From positions 7,267,001 to 7,331,000 of the forward strand of contig NC_065875.1 of assembly GCF_933775445.1 (NCBI RefSeq): DNA of 64,000 nt. The letters run 5' to 3'. Shown one piece after another: positions 37,576 through 50,022 of the stretch. The position numbers were made by a program, and so were the translations under genes. Every line of letters starts with the position of its first letter. Positions within the stretch are counted from its first letter, which is position 1. This DNA comes from Argentina anserina. Lineage: Eukaryota > Streptophyta > Magnoliopsida > Rosales > Rosaceae. Under the pieces are notes generated by a model. The model was not told where the DNA came from and made no database searches. It worked only from the letters and a program-made list of their open reading frames with translations.

Positions 37576-40047
37576 TGTCACGCCCCGATTTTCAAAGGGA
37601 TTGTTTTTTATCCGAAGTGTGAGTTAACGAGGAAATAAACTAAAGAAAACATAAAATAACAATTGATACCTTCATAAAGAAGTTGACTTCTCATTTTAGT
37701 ACAAGATTACATATAGTATACTAAGTAGTCACTTCCTGAACAATGCTATTACATAATTAAATGTCTAACCAACTCTAACTGCTCTCACTCACTAAACATC
37801 GTAATTCTAGATCTAAACCTAGAAGACTATTAAAGGGTGAACTCAACCTGCACCTTAAGAGGAGTTATTCTATCACATTCCTAGACCAGCTCCACCTTAA
37901 CACAATATTGTCCTCTTTGGGCATAGCCCTCACGATTTTGTTTCTAAGAGCTCACGAGAAACTTCTCAGTATGTCACCCATCTTAGAATTGCTCTAGATC
38001 GAGCAAGCTTAACTTCGGAGTTCCTATCATCTCCGAAGCCATTAAGCACCCAAAAGGCCTCGTGTTAGATGGATGTGGGCATGTATGTAAGACACATCAC
38101 ACCCTCTCCGTTGGCCGATGAAGGATATTACATATTCATCTCAAAGAAAGATATTTAAACAATTAGCATATAATATGTATGAATGCATGTTCTACTCCAA
38201 TTAATCTACATAGAATAATACACTGAGCCTACATGTCTCATACCATGTATTTTACCAAGAAGGTGACCCAGGGTAGTCAACCATATGAACTAACTTCCAC
38301 CAAATATCAAACTCCTAGCCCTCTTTTACTAGTCATCTTGTCCATTCTCTTTTCTCCAGTCCTAAATTACCCTTTCACATCCTATACTAATTGCACAATC
38401 ATGGGCATACATGGGTGCACGGTACCTGCTGTGGTTGTGGACTCAACTACCGAAAAGATCAATTTCATATTTCATTCACTACTCTTATACGTCAAACGTA
38501 TTTGTATAATGATGCATCAATGGATAATGAGCAATTCAAAAGTGCACATCAACAAATATTCCACTAAACAAGCAACAAGCATATCAAACAACACATCTAC
38601 ACATATCATACAAATGAATAGAGCCCCGATCCCCCTATCTAAATTCTAAGCTATCGCCAATGTACGTGTCCCTGCATAAAAAATAAATCCAAATGCAATT
38701 CATATTTCCTATGCAAGTTTGAGTAAATAAGATAATGCAATCAGAGGGAACAATCATAAACCAACTCAATTTCATAATGTAAAGTAAGACTCAAGTATGA
38801 TATTAACCAAAACAGTTTCACCAAACACCAAAACACATTTCAGTACACTATAGCAGTCACCTTCACGTTAAAAATTATACAAAACCATTAGGATTTTGAC
38901 TTCATGTTCTTCTAGTAACTTGTAGAAGACACACTAAAGAAACTCTCAAACTTAGAATCACCTTAAAACAATGTTTCTTGAAATAGTTATGAATTTTTAA
39001 AGTTCAGGTTCAGTTTTAGATTTTTCTGTCAAAATTCTGTTGTGTATGCCTATACAATGCATTTTAAAGAAATACTGAAACTCTATATGGTACACAATTT
39101 TTTATTATTGAAATAGAACACTTCAAACATTTAAAGTGACAAACCTAATCTTGCAACTTAAGGACTTAATTAGATTATAACAAGATAAGTATATATGAAA
39201 ATAAAAACACCAAACTTAGAATCATACAAAAACTTTAGACAAACCTTGTGACTTAACAAAAAGTCCCAAATCAGAAAATTGATTTACTGATTCCGTGACT
39301 AGTAAACTTTTGGATATAAATTGATATAGTTTGGCGAGGCTTTTGTAGTTGGTGTCTTAATAGATTTCATAATAGACATCCTATCATATATGAGACTTGA
39401 AATCACACAAAAAAGAGATATATATAATTACTTATGAATTTTCAAAGATCACCACTAGTTCCGTAATTTTTTGAAAACTTTCTGTCTAGAAATTTTTTTG
39501 GGTAAAAATGAAATAGTTAGGCTGAGTAAAACAAGATAGTGTCTTTGAGACACCACACCCCCAAATTTTCCAAAAGTAATTCAAACACATGGTGAATTCA
39601 AATAGAATCATGCATCAACCGGAGTAGCAGCGGCGGCGGGGCTAGGTTTTCAGATGGGGTCCAAGCTGTTAAGCTTGACCTTTCCCTTTTCGTCTGAGGG
39701 AAGAGAAGAAAAGAAAGAGGAAAAAGTGCGGCCGAGAGAGAAGGTAGGAGAGTTTAAAGATTGGGGGTGCCAATGTGAAATTACAATATTACCTTTACAT
39801 AAACTTTAATCTAATTGTGACACTTAACTTTGGTTGCTATTAACTCTTACATACAATAACCATTTTAAAAATGCCGCGTGTCTACAAACTCATATCGTCG
39901 AGCTCAACAACTTACGTGAAAGTTTTCACAAATAACATACGAATTAACAGTCAAGTTTTTTTAGTCTCCACACTTAGAACGACTATCGATACGAGTAAAT
40001 GATAAGGGTAAAACTATGAGAAACTGAGCAAGGTTCGGGTTGTGACA
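37576..40047. mobile_element. Solo LTR, long-LTR Ty3/gypsy, 2.5 kb
   Basis: Ends TGTCACGCCCCGA and TTCGGGTTGTGACA form the inverted TG...CA termini of this LTR group; the start matches the truncated LTR at 3,027. No internal domains. The 5 bases outside (ATTAT and GTCTT) do not match, so it may have arisen by recombination between elements or have eroded flanks. The frame at 38,233-38,649 lies inside it and has no recognised domain. Confidence 0.65.
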
Positions 40048-40602
40048 GTCTTCATAACAATTGTACAGGACAAGTTAAGGATCAATTGAGAATTGAAATT
40101 GCAGTAAAATAATTTTTCTACTTATGATTTTTCAATGTCAGAGATCAGCATGAAAAATAACAGATTTTGGTTAAACTAAAATTATTTTGACAAGAGTTTA
40201 GTTTCTACTATCTAAGTTTAAAGTGAAAGAACACAATTGAGTATAAACCTTTTCAAATAATGGACAGAACAAGTTGTAACCAAATTAAGCAATGTTGGAC
40301 AAAACCATGCATAATATCAAATAAGAACTACAATACAATTGAACTAATCACCAAAACATGTTCTTTCTTCTATAAGCATATGTCTCAAATCATAACAAAA
40401 CAAACATGATTCCAAATAGCAACTTTACTAATCAAAGAAGTAACAAGACTAAATTCTAAAGGGAATTAGATTAAGAAACTAAGAGCATATCCAAATACAA
40501 TAACCACAAAGTTACAAAACAAACAATTGATCACAATAATAAATGATTCAAACCTGAGTTCTTCTACCTATGCTCCTACAACAATAAGTTACTTTCTCTC
40601 TC
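40048..40602. other. Intergenic AT-rich stretch
   Basis: Nothing gene-like; it separates two LTR sequences. Confidence 0.35.
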
Positions 40603-40907
40603 TGATGATTGCTCGATTATTCGACATCAATATTTAACCATGTACACATCATTAGTAGTATAAAGCAAGAGGGTATCGTTCACAAACCGAGGATCCAGCC
40701 AGGGCTTAGGATCACAACACTTAACACGAATTCATAAAGATATACAAGAGTTTTGATATATGGGATCGGTATCAAGGATAAAAACAGAAAATAAAACCTC
40801 AACTACTATATACATGTGATCAACCAACCAACACATAAACAATCACCAAACAGCTCACATAAAGAAATCGAAACAAGTTCTATGACTTCCTTTAGAATCA
40901 TGCCGAG
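40603..40907. repeat. Truncated Athila-type LTR
   Basis: It begins TGATGATTGCTCGATTATTC and stays nearly identical to the LTR end at 59,833 (GAGGGTATCGTTCACAAACC and GATCCAGCCAGGGCTTAGGA in both). It ends abruptly after CATGCCG, where a different LTR family takes over. Confidence 0.7.
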
Positions 40908-43353
40908 ACCTCCTAATATCTGAAAATATAAGTGCTCATGGGAAATCGGGCAACCCATTTGTTTACCCAAATACATTTATAATACGGGTACTCATGAGAC
41001 CCAGGTACTCATTTGTTACCCCTCATGCAGTACGCCGCCAGACATTGGGCAACCATCTGTTACCCAATATCCAAAAATATGGGTACTCATAAGCCGGTAA
41101 CCCATATGTTACCTCTCATGCCAGTACACCGGCAGACAGACTAGAGCTCTAACTGAATCGTAACAGTCGCCCGGCTAAGGCTAGGTCCCGACATGCCAAC
41201 ACGTCCGAAGATAGAAAACGTTTTAACATAACTCAAGTTAAAACCACGTACAAAACAATCCTCACATGTTATTGTACAAAAACCAAGTGACTCATGCTCA
41301 AATAAAATAATTATCAATGCTATAAATGAACTTATTTGAAAACGGGAATATGACAGTATATAATATAACAACCCATATATATGTATCGATTTTACCAATT
41401 ATACACATACACAACCCACTATATCATATACATATCATAGTTCAATATTTTACATAAGCGTAATTATGAATCTCCACTAACGGTAGATTTGTCACTTTGA
41501 GATTTTACTCACCTTATTTTCCTGTGCGTAATTTCCACAATTCCGAAAGCAAATCCTTTACTTGTTTCGTCGGTCACCTAGATTGAATAAGAAGTGATTA
41601 GAAACGTTACGTAAAACCTCAAATGCCGAAACAGTACTAATGTTTTATTGTTCAACAATTTTTGGTTTTTACGGATTTACTGTTCACGTAAATACTATTC
41701 ATGTAATACTGTTCAAATACATGTTGTTTTACGTATTACTTTTCATATACGTACTGTTTACGTATTACTTTTCATATACGAACTATTCCATCGTAAATAC
41801 TGCTTCAATAAATACTAATTACTGATTTACCTTTCAGAAAACTACTTTATAATTACTATACGTAAATTACTTTTACTGTACAGAAATTACTTTGAAAAAT
41901 ACTGTTCACGCATCGCTCACAGTGGCAGCGCGTGGGGCCCATGCACCACTTCAAAATCTCACCCATTTTCTCTCCTCATCCCCTCCACGGCCTCCTGCCG
42001 CCCCTGCATTACTCCTCTGGACTAGGTGCATAAACAGATCCAAGATGAAATTGCCAAATTTGCCGTCAACAAGAGAGAAGATTCATTATATATCAACATA
42101 CAATATAACTTCCAAGTACTGAATTGGAGGTCAAGTCCCAAAGTATACCTAAGTTTAGGTGGGCTATTAAGGTTATAGTTGCGGCCACTAATTCCTAACA
42201 TCCAAGGCTACCTACTCACAAAATATGAGCCCATTTGGAGACCTGGAACATGGTGAACTGCTCGACAAAATGGTTACTGACCTCGGGCGAGTATTCGTGG
42301 CTGGTTAGGTGATTTTACGACCGGTTCCGGCAGCGAGACCAGTGGTATTGGATTTCTAACACCCATGTTTACTTGCTCTGAAATTTTTGTAGCATTTGGG
42401 GTTCGAAAAGTCAGTAAACTATTCAAGGAAGTGTAAAACAGAGGTTCGGTATTGATCGTTCTTGCGCTCACGCGCCGCTCCACCACCTCCGACCACAACA
42501 ACCAAATCAACACGCATTCAATATGGGAAATCAAGAGCAAGAGGTGGAGATCACAACCATACCTTCGCCTTCTCCAGGACCGGCCGGAAACCGTCGCAAT
42601 CGCCGCCGTAAAGTCTCAGATCGAGCGGGGGGAGGTTGACGGAGTTGCAGCTCTATTCGAGCTTCACCGCCGGTGGTATCACGTCGAGGGGTGAGAGAGG
42701 GAGCTCGCCAATGTGCCTCCGAGCTCCTGCGACGCCAGCAATGTCGAGATCGACGGAACCGAGGCTATGCTCCGTCGAAGCTGCTCGATCTCCACCTGGG
42801 GTGCGTCACCGTCACCACCGGTCGACGCGTCGTGGCCGTGCGGTGCCAATGACACCAGCGGTGTCGAGCACGGAGCCCGGTGGAGGAGATCGCCGGCGGA
42901 AAGAGAGAGAAGGAGAGAGGGTCGGGGGGAGAGAGACAGAGAGAGAAAGAGAGAGAGAGGGAGGACTGTGGGGTGAGGGTTTCCGAAATTAGAAACCCTA
43001 GCTCCAATTAATTCCCTTTTATACCATTTTCTAAAATCGGAAACTTACTTCCATCGCTAATAACTTTCACGTGCGACGTCCGATTAGAACGCGTGACGTG
43101 TCCACGAATTCGTATCGACAAACTCTACAACTTTCACGAAGGAAGTTTTTGGAGACGAGCAACGGGGTAAAGGTCGACTCCTGTATCGCGAAAACATAAC
43201 GTTTTTCCGATTTAGATTTCCGAATGTGGTTCCGTTTTCGATTTGACATTGTCATGAAGCGAAAAAAAATACGCGATTTAATAAATTTATCAAGTTCATA
43301 AATTTCAACGAATCCTTACAAATTGACCCCGAAAAAAATCGGATTATTACAGA
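40908..43353. repeat. LTR of the 5,340 family, left end missing
   Basis: It shares blocks with the solo LTR at 5,340-8,268: the repeated GGGTACTCAT and GTTACC segments, CGCCCGGCTAAGGCTAGGTC, the CACCTTATTTTCCTG block, TACTGTTCACG runs, a GC-rich block, and the end AAAATCGGATTATTACA. The expected TGTAA start is absent at the junction with the Athila-type LTR. The open frames at 42,274-43,007 belong to the GC-rich block. A GA-rich run lies at 42,902-42,961. Confidence 0.65.
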
Positions 43354-44783
43354 CGTAGACTTCTGAACCTATCTTAAAATACAACACCTACTGTCCTATT
43401 TATAGTGTTCATAATTGGGGCTAGAACTTGAGGTTCAAGCAAGAATCAAAGGTATCAAATTGAATCTTACAATTGAAATATTGCCCACCTCTATATTTCT
43501 AGGGTTCCAGCTCTTACTTCTCAGCTTAGAGGAGTCATCAATGGAAAACGTGTTCTCCACCCTCTTGACACCTCATGCTTGTTTATGGCGGTTATTAGGT
43601 TTGTCAAAGATTGTTGCTGGGTTCCAAGAGAGTTGTGGGCTCTAAAAGAAAAGATGTATGGATTTCTACAATAAGATGTTTTTTTTTTCTCTTTCTAAAA
43701 TCTGATTTGGCTTGGGTTTTCTTTTTCGGTATTGGATTATGGTCTTGGCTAAAAAATTCCTATCAAACCCAAAACGAACACAATTAGAAATTTGTAAACA
43801 AGTTTATACATATTAAAATCTCCGGGCTGTTAAAGTTACCCTTGGATTGATTGGTAAAAGTTCATTTCATCTTCCTCTCGATACCGTAGCAATGTAAAAT
43901 GTCAGAACCTATGGAACCCAGTAGACACTGATGAAAAAGATAATAATAAAGTTGTCAGAGCTCATTGTCCAAAAATCCAGAAGATCGAAAACCCGATAAA
44001 AATGAAAAATCAAGAGTAATGGGTTTAGGTATCCAGAGTATTGGGATTGAGGTGAAGGGTATCATTGTAAACAAGAGGAGGTGTGTTTAGTTTGTTTGCT
44101 TTAATTAAAAGTAATTGGGAGGTGTTAATAACAGTGGAGGTATAAACAACTATTTGGAAAGTGCAAATAGAACATCCCCTTTTGGTCGTTTCCTTCAGTT
44201 GTTTGTTTGTTTATTTGTTTTGCATAGATTAAATTAACGTTGTTACTTTTTCTTCTATGAGCGGTTGTTTCTTAGAACTGTGGTCTAGCCTATGTATCAC
44301 AAGCACCTTGAAGTCATAATCTACCCTAGAAATATGTGGTAGCATGTGAATATGTAAAAGCATAGTAGCATTAATTTGCTTAATTCTTGAATGATTGATG
44401 ATCATTTCTTTGGAAACAAAAATTACATCTTCATTTAACTTCCATACCCTATTCTTGAAGTGAAAAAAGCGAGCATGATAGATACTTCAGTTTGCCATTG
44501 AGAATAGTTGAATATAAACTCTTATTTTGCACATGTCAAAAAATTTTTTTACCAAGAACTCATTGAGTGGAAATCAAAGTTGTAGAGCTCGGTTGGTAAT
44601 AAGAGGCACATACAATATATGTCATTGAACTGCTACTCTCTTCCTAAGCTGTGTTTGATGACATTCGATGTGAATCGATTCTTATTGTGCAAATTTTCTG
44701 TGGAGTGACTCTAATCATGTTTAAGCAATGATTACTTGAACTACGGTGCATGAATTTGGACAAGTGAAAAGTTTCAAAAATTA
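43354..44783. other. Intergenic region, no gene recognised
   Basis: A TATTTATAG string near 43,400 and an open plus frame at 43,415-43,645 occur here, but no domain, homolog or splice structure supports a gene. Confidence 0.35.
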
Positions 44784-45004
44784 GTTATGATCAGGGACTA
44801 AAAAATTGAAATTATCGTCGATATTTCAGTAATAATTTTGTTTTATTTTTTCGGATAGGGATATATGCTTCACATACCATAGTAATTCCAGCCGATATTT
44901 TAGATATATCATGATATATTATCGATACTATTGGAAAATATTGTGATATAGTCACTCATTCCGTCACGTATCGCCACCAGAAATTAAAACTCAAATAAGC
45001 ATTT

Positions 45005-45070
45005 GAGGATTATCAAACCCTGGTCATTCCTTTGCAAGCAAAGATATATAGCCGACTCTACCACGCAAAG
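45005..45070 (-). other. tRNA-like pseudo-sequence 1
   Basis: On the minus strand it has a box A-like GTGGTAGAGTCGG, an anticodon-arm-like CTTTGCTTGCAAAG and a box B-like GGGTTTGATAATCC, in tRNA order and spacing. The acceptor stem is not paired, so it is a tRNA relic or SINE head, not a working tRNA. Confidence 0.5.
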
Positions 45071-45149
45071 TTATTGTTCTATATGGCTCTTTTTAATATG
45101 TATTTCATTCTATGTTTCAAATAAAATTCAAATAAAACCCAACTTGTTG

Positions 45150-45216
45150 TTGAGGGGAATCGAACCATGTTCACCTCATTAGAAAATGAATCATTTAACT
45201 AACTCTACTAAGTCAA
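45150..45216 (-). other. tRNA-like pseudo-sequence 2
   Basis: On the minus strand it has TTAGTAGAGTTAGTTA (box A-like) and GGTTCGATTCCCCTC (box B, close to consensus). It sits downstream of the same AATAAAA/CAAATAA phrase as copy 1, so the two look like a tandem tRNA-derived unit. Confidence 0.55.
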
Positions 45217-45596
45217 TTTGTGTTATATTCTGACACTTTATAATATATATTGTATGTGTAATAAATTCAATAAACAAAGAAAATTGGTTATATGTCCAAT
45301 CCCTACTAACTTTATTACATTATTTACCTACAATTCAAAATTTTAACTACTTTTCAAATGAAAACTTTAAAACACTATAAATGCATTAGGATGTAATGCA
45401 TTACTGCACACTTGCACGGTTTCACCCTTACTCAACTCCATTCTTTTTCAAGTTCTAAATACATTAGCATCAAATTCTAAATATATTAGTGAGTGAGGCT
45501 TTGTTTATATTCTATTTTCTTCCTTGTTGGTAAGTATATTAATATTATTAAGTTCTAAACATACTTTATTTTAATCAATTATACTAATAATTATTT

Positions 45597-45986
45597 GAAT
45601 TAATTTCAGTTTATCCCCATAAACTTTACATATAAAATCAGTTCACCCATTGAATTTTTATCTTAATCACTCCCTATACTTCAAAATTACTTCAAAGAAG
45701 GACAAAATTCAGATTTTTATATGGATTATATCGATAATTATGCTACGAGACCTAATTTTAAAGTTTCAGTGTTGTTGTAAAATTATTATGAATTTTATTT
45801 TGGTCTTGCATATATGATTTGAAACCTTCTTTTGATAGTTTTTTATTGGATTTTAACCAAGAAAATCTGAATTTTATCCTTCTTTGATGTTATTTGAAAA
45901 TATAGGGGGTGAACTGATTAAAATATAAATTTAAGGGGTGAACTGATTTTAGGTGTAAAGTTATGGGGGTAAACTGAAATTAATTC
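45597..45986. mobile_element. MITE with about 120-bp terminal inverted repeats
   Basis: The left GAATTAATTTCAGTTTATCC is inverted at the right (GGTAAACTGAAATTAATTC). Pairing continues through AAATCAGTTCACCC and CAAAGAAGGA, so nearly the whole 390 bp folds back. Nested in the hAT element. Target duplication not resolved. Confidence 0.7.
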
Positions 45987-46241
45987 TTATTATTTTTATT
46001 TTCATGTCAAATATAATCCTACATCATATAGGAGACTAACAAATTAATTTAATATTATTTTTGTTCCTTGTTGGTAAGTACATTAGAAATTTAGAAATAT
46101 TAAGTTGTAATTTACTTGTTGTTTTAGTTAATTATAATAATTATTTTAGTCAATGATTTTTACGTATTTAATTATAAATTTAATTTAGTGTATCTAGAGC
46201 ACTAATTTTATTCATATTTAAGGAGTTCTCAAAAGTGATAC

Positions 46242-47614
46242 CAATGAACAAAATATCAGCAAGAATGGAAATATTGATGATCCAAAAATTAGAAATTTCG
46301 ACAAAAATTCAGGGAAATATCGATTAAAAAAAATCGAGCAAGTGATGGAAATTTAAATAAAAACATGGAAATTTTAAATGAAATTTTGAGAGATGTTTAT
46401 TTGATCAATTATCTACTATATTTCATAAAACATTATTATATAACTATTAGCCTATAGTGAGTTGTAGTAATTTAAGATGAAACAATTGTAGAAAATTATT
46501 AAAAATTGACTTTAAATATTTTTTTTAATAGCTGAGATCCCAAAGGGAGGTTAGACAATCATTCCTTATATACATATGATACAATAAACATGAAATTACA
46601 TCAGTGATTTAAAACCACATAAAGGATCTATGAGGTACAAAATTTTTATCATCTTCGTCATCTCCTTGAGTAGAGCCCTGAGTATAATGTGAAGAATAGT
46701 CATTAAATGATACCTCCCCTTTGTAGTTTTGCATGTATTGACTTATATGCCAACCATAAGGGTCATTGGTGATTAACTGTGGGTTTTGGTACTAGTAGTT
46801 CCCGTTATGATCAAACATTCCTCGACTTTGACCATAACCATAGCTTTGTGAAGATTGTCCATCAAATTGTGTCCATGTGTTTTCACTTGATTGCGTCTCA
46901 TAAGGAAACGAATATGGTGGATAAGGCATTGTTGAATTTCTCCCATAAGGGTAAGGTTCATCATTACTTCCTCCTAGACCAAATGAGTCAAGAGATAAAG
47001 AATCATCTGCATGGCTTGACATGCTTCCTTGGCCTTTTTCCCTTGGTGTATAATGTTTTCCTATAGCACCGATCGATACCTAATTCTGCTCTTCTACTCC
47101 CGTGGTCTTCATCATGGGTTGCATGTATGAAGTGTGACTCACAAGTGAATGGGCTCATATGACCTTCTTGGCTTCCATTGTAATCTTGAACTCCATCATC
47201 ACCTCCACCACCACCACCGTAACTTCCACCACCGCTGTAACTTTCACTATCATCACCTATAATGCTGGATGAACCTCCTGATCTTGCTCTAGAGTCATCG
47301 TTTCTTCTAGAAGAAATATGTGAGCCACGAGAGTAACAAGATAAAAGATTAGATTGATGCACTAAGTCATCAATTGATTCATTATCAGTTTCCAAAACCA
47401 ATTCTTGAACAACTTTCTCTACATATATTCATTTTGCATGGGCTTCTCATGCAACAGTAGGAGATGGATTGCCTTCTTCGTCATCTAAGTGCAACGGTCT
47501 AATCCATTCATAAAGTTGATCTCTCTTTCTTCATCATCAAACTCAATACCAATATCAAAGACATCCAAAGGATCTTTTTGATCAACATGTGAATGACATA
47601 CTTCTCTATCATGA
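46242..47614 (-). repeat. Left arm of hAT inverted duplication, with transposase C-terminal tail
   Basis: It runs from a copy of the hAT 3' terminus (CAATGAACAAAATATCAGC, 16 of 19 as at the right end) inward to 47,614. It is inverted relative to 48,637-50,014 over about 1.37 kb. On the minus strand it encodes a low-complexity tail (GGGSYGGGGGGDDGVQDYNG) in broken frames downstream of the hAT dimerisation domain. Confidence 0.8.
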
Positions 47615-48560
47615 ATTTTAAGCTTTATGTTGTAATAGCAATAAACAAATTTCTCCAGGTGATTATATCCCAACTTGTTTCTCTGCTTGGTAGGGATAAG
47701 TGCAAATGTGCTCCAGTTCCTCTCACATGGAATTGCTGATGTTGTTTGTGATAATACTTTAATAGCCAACTTTCTCACAGTTAGTGCACTACTTTCATAC
47801 ATTACAATATGCTATATTAAGAATAAATAACGTCAATCGAATTCTCAATAAAGTAGTCATATGAACTTATTAAATATATGTTATATACTGACTAAGAGAC
47901 ATTTCTGATCTAGCTGCAATTGTTGTTGGTGTTCCAAAGTTTAGTTTTGCATCTTCTAAATATGTAAGCTGGATATCACAATAATAAAATAAATAAATTA
48001 CAGCTTATGATTACTAGCTTTGAAAACATAAGTTATAAAAGGAAGCATGTTGCATCAAATAAACCTCCTTTCCAAATAGTCCTATTGTTGGAGACTTTGG
48101 GTCTAATCTAGAAAATACTTTACACTGCTTCAATAAGCTCACAATCATCTCCAACGCTTGGTCTATAGTTGTATGCAAGATTTAAATAATAACCTACATC
48201 AAATATATATACATAAATATATAGTTAATGAGTAGTACTAAATATGATTAATAAGTATATTATGTATATAACAACTATAGATATATTTTCTAAAAAGACA
48301 ATAACTATAGATTTTCAATATACTTGCCGGATGCAAATTGTGCAACAAAGTTTTAAATCACCTATCACTGATAATTTTGACCACCCATTTTGCTCCATGT
48401 TTTTTCTCCAAGTCTTGCTTCACCACATGCATGAGCTCATAAACAGCACCCATGGTTGGATAGACTTCTGCATCAACGACGCGCAATACTCTGTAAAGGG
48501 GCTTAGATATTTGACAGACATTCTCCGCCTGAGTCCAAAAGCGCGGGTCTAGAATAATTG
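47485..48560 (-). pseudogene. Decayed hAT transposase, C-terminal half
   Basis: On the minus strand, in order, are hAT catalytic-core and dimerisation pieces. First is FWTQAENVCQISKPLYRVLR then VVDAEVYPTMGAVYELMHVV (48,545-48,400). Then AGYYLNLAYNYRPSVGDDCE and IGLFGKEV (48,200-48,070). Then RKLAIKVLSQTTSAIPCERN with WSTFALIPTKQRN (47,775-47,680), the conserved hAT C-terminal dimerisation block. Stops and frameshifts separate the pieces. The N-terminal half with the BED zinc finger is absent. Confidence 0.8.
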
Positions 48561-48636
48561 TTTCGATAACCCGGCCATGACGAGTTCGACTGAAATTGCT
48601 GCTAACCCACCAATCACTTGTAAATAATTGTTTCCA

Positions 48637-50014
48637 TCAGATAGAGAAGCAGGTCAGTAACATGTTGATCAAAAAGATCCTTTGGATGTCTTTGATATTG
48701 GTATTGAGTTTGATGATGAAGAAAGAGATCAACTTTATGAATGGATTAGACCGTTGTATTTAGATGACGAAGAAGGCAATCCATCTCCTATTGTTGCACA
48801 AGAAGCCCATGCAGAAGGAATAAATGTAGGGCAAGTTGTTGAAGAACATGTTTTGGGAACTGAGAATGAATCAATTGATGACTTAGTGCATCAATCTAAT
48901 CTTTTACCTCGTTACTCTCATGGCTCACATATTTCTTCTAGAAGAAACTATGACTCTAGCACAAGATTAGGAGGATCATCAAGCATTAGAGGTGATGATA
49001 GTGAAAGTTACAGCGGTGGTGAAAATTATGGTGGTGGTGGTGGTGTAGGTAATGATGGAGTTCAAGATTACAATGGAACCCAAGAAGGTCAGATGAGCCC
49101 ATTCACTTGTGAGTCACACTTTATACATGCAACCCATGTTGAAGACCACAGGAGTAGAAGAGCAGAATTAGGTATCGATCGGTGCTATAGGAAAACATTA
49201 TACACCAAGGGAAAGAGGCCAAGGAAGCATGTTAAGGCATCTAGATGATTCTTTACCTTTTGACTCATTTGGTCTAGGAGAAAGCAATGATGGACCTTAC
49301 CCTTATGAGGGAAATTCAACAATGCCTTATCCACCATATTCGTTTCCTTATGAGACGCAATCAAGTGAAAACACATGGACTTAATTTGATGGACAATCTT
49401 CACAAAGCTATGGTTATGGTCAAAGTTGAGGAATGCTTGATCCTAACGGGCACTACCAGTAACAAAACTCACAGTTAATCACTAATGACCCTTATGGTTG
49501 ACATATAAGTCAATACATGCAAAACTACAAAGAGGAGGTATCATTTAATGACTATTCTTCACAATATACTCAGGGCTCTACTCAAAGAGAAAATGAAGAC
49601 GGTGAAAATTTTGTACCTCATATATCCTCTATGTGGTTCTAAATCACTGATGTAATTTTATGTTTAATGTATCATATGTATATAAAGCGTGATGATCTAA
49701 CCTCCTTTTTGGGTCCCAACCATTAAAACAAATATTTAAAGTAAAGTTTTAATAATTCTCGACGATTGTTTCACTTTAAATTACTACAACTCACTATAGA
49801 CTAATAGTTATATAATAATTTCTTATGAGATATAGTAGATAATTGATCAAATAAACATCTCTCAAAATTTCATTCAAAATTTCCATGTTTTTATTTAAAT
49901 TTCCATCAATTTCCTCAATTATTTTTTTAAATCGATATTTCTCCGAAATTTCCGTCGAAATTTATAATTTTTGGACTCTCGATATTTCTATTCTCGCTGA
50001 TATTTTAGTCCTTG
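48637..50014 (+). repeat. Right arm of hAT inverted duplication, with open transposase tail
   Basis: It carries an uninterrupted 188-codon frame (48,682-49,248) that begins DVFDIGIEFDDEERDQLYEW, continues through a Ser/Gly/Asp-rich tail and ends RPRKHVKASR. This is the C-terminal extension of a plant hAT transposase without its catalytic part. The broken continuation (49,287-49,480) matches the left arm. Confidence 0.75.
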
Positions 50015-50022
50015 ATTATGAT

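Larger units (their letters stand above)
44792..50014 (+). mobile_element. hAT transposon, 5.2 kb, with inverted internal duplication
   Basis: Termini CAGGGACTAAA and TTTAGTCCTTG are inverted repeats (one mismatch). They are flanked by GTTATGAT (44,784-44,791) and ATTATGAT (50,015-50,022), 7 of 8 identical, the hAT target size. Within it are two tRNA-like sequences, a 390-bp MITE, and a large inverted duplication of the 3' end carrying decayed transposase C-terminal sequence in both orientations. No intact transposase (the BED finger and N-terminal half are missing), so it would need help to move. Confidence 0.8.

Noticed and set aside
38233..38649. 138-codon plus-strand frame
   Set aside because: Inside the solo LTR at 37,576-40,047, with no domain or splice context.
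42274..43007. Open frames rich in Arg/Ser
   Set aside because: Same LTR GC-rich block and a GA-repeat tract; no domain, no conserved frame.
46516..49740. Two independent host genes encoding the Ser/Gly-rich protein in opposite directions
   Set aside because: Both lie inside one hAT element, next to hAT dimerisation-domain sequence, and mirror each other as inverted repeat arms.
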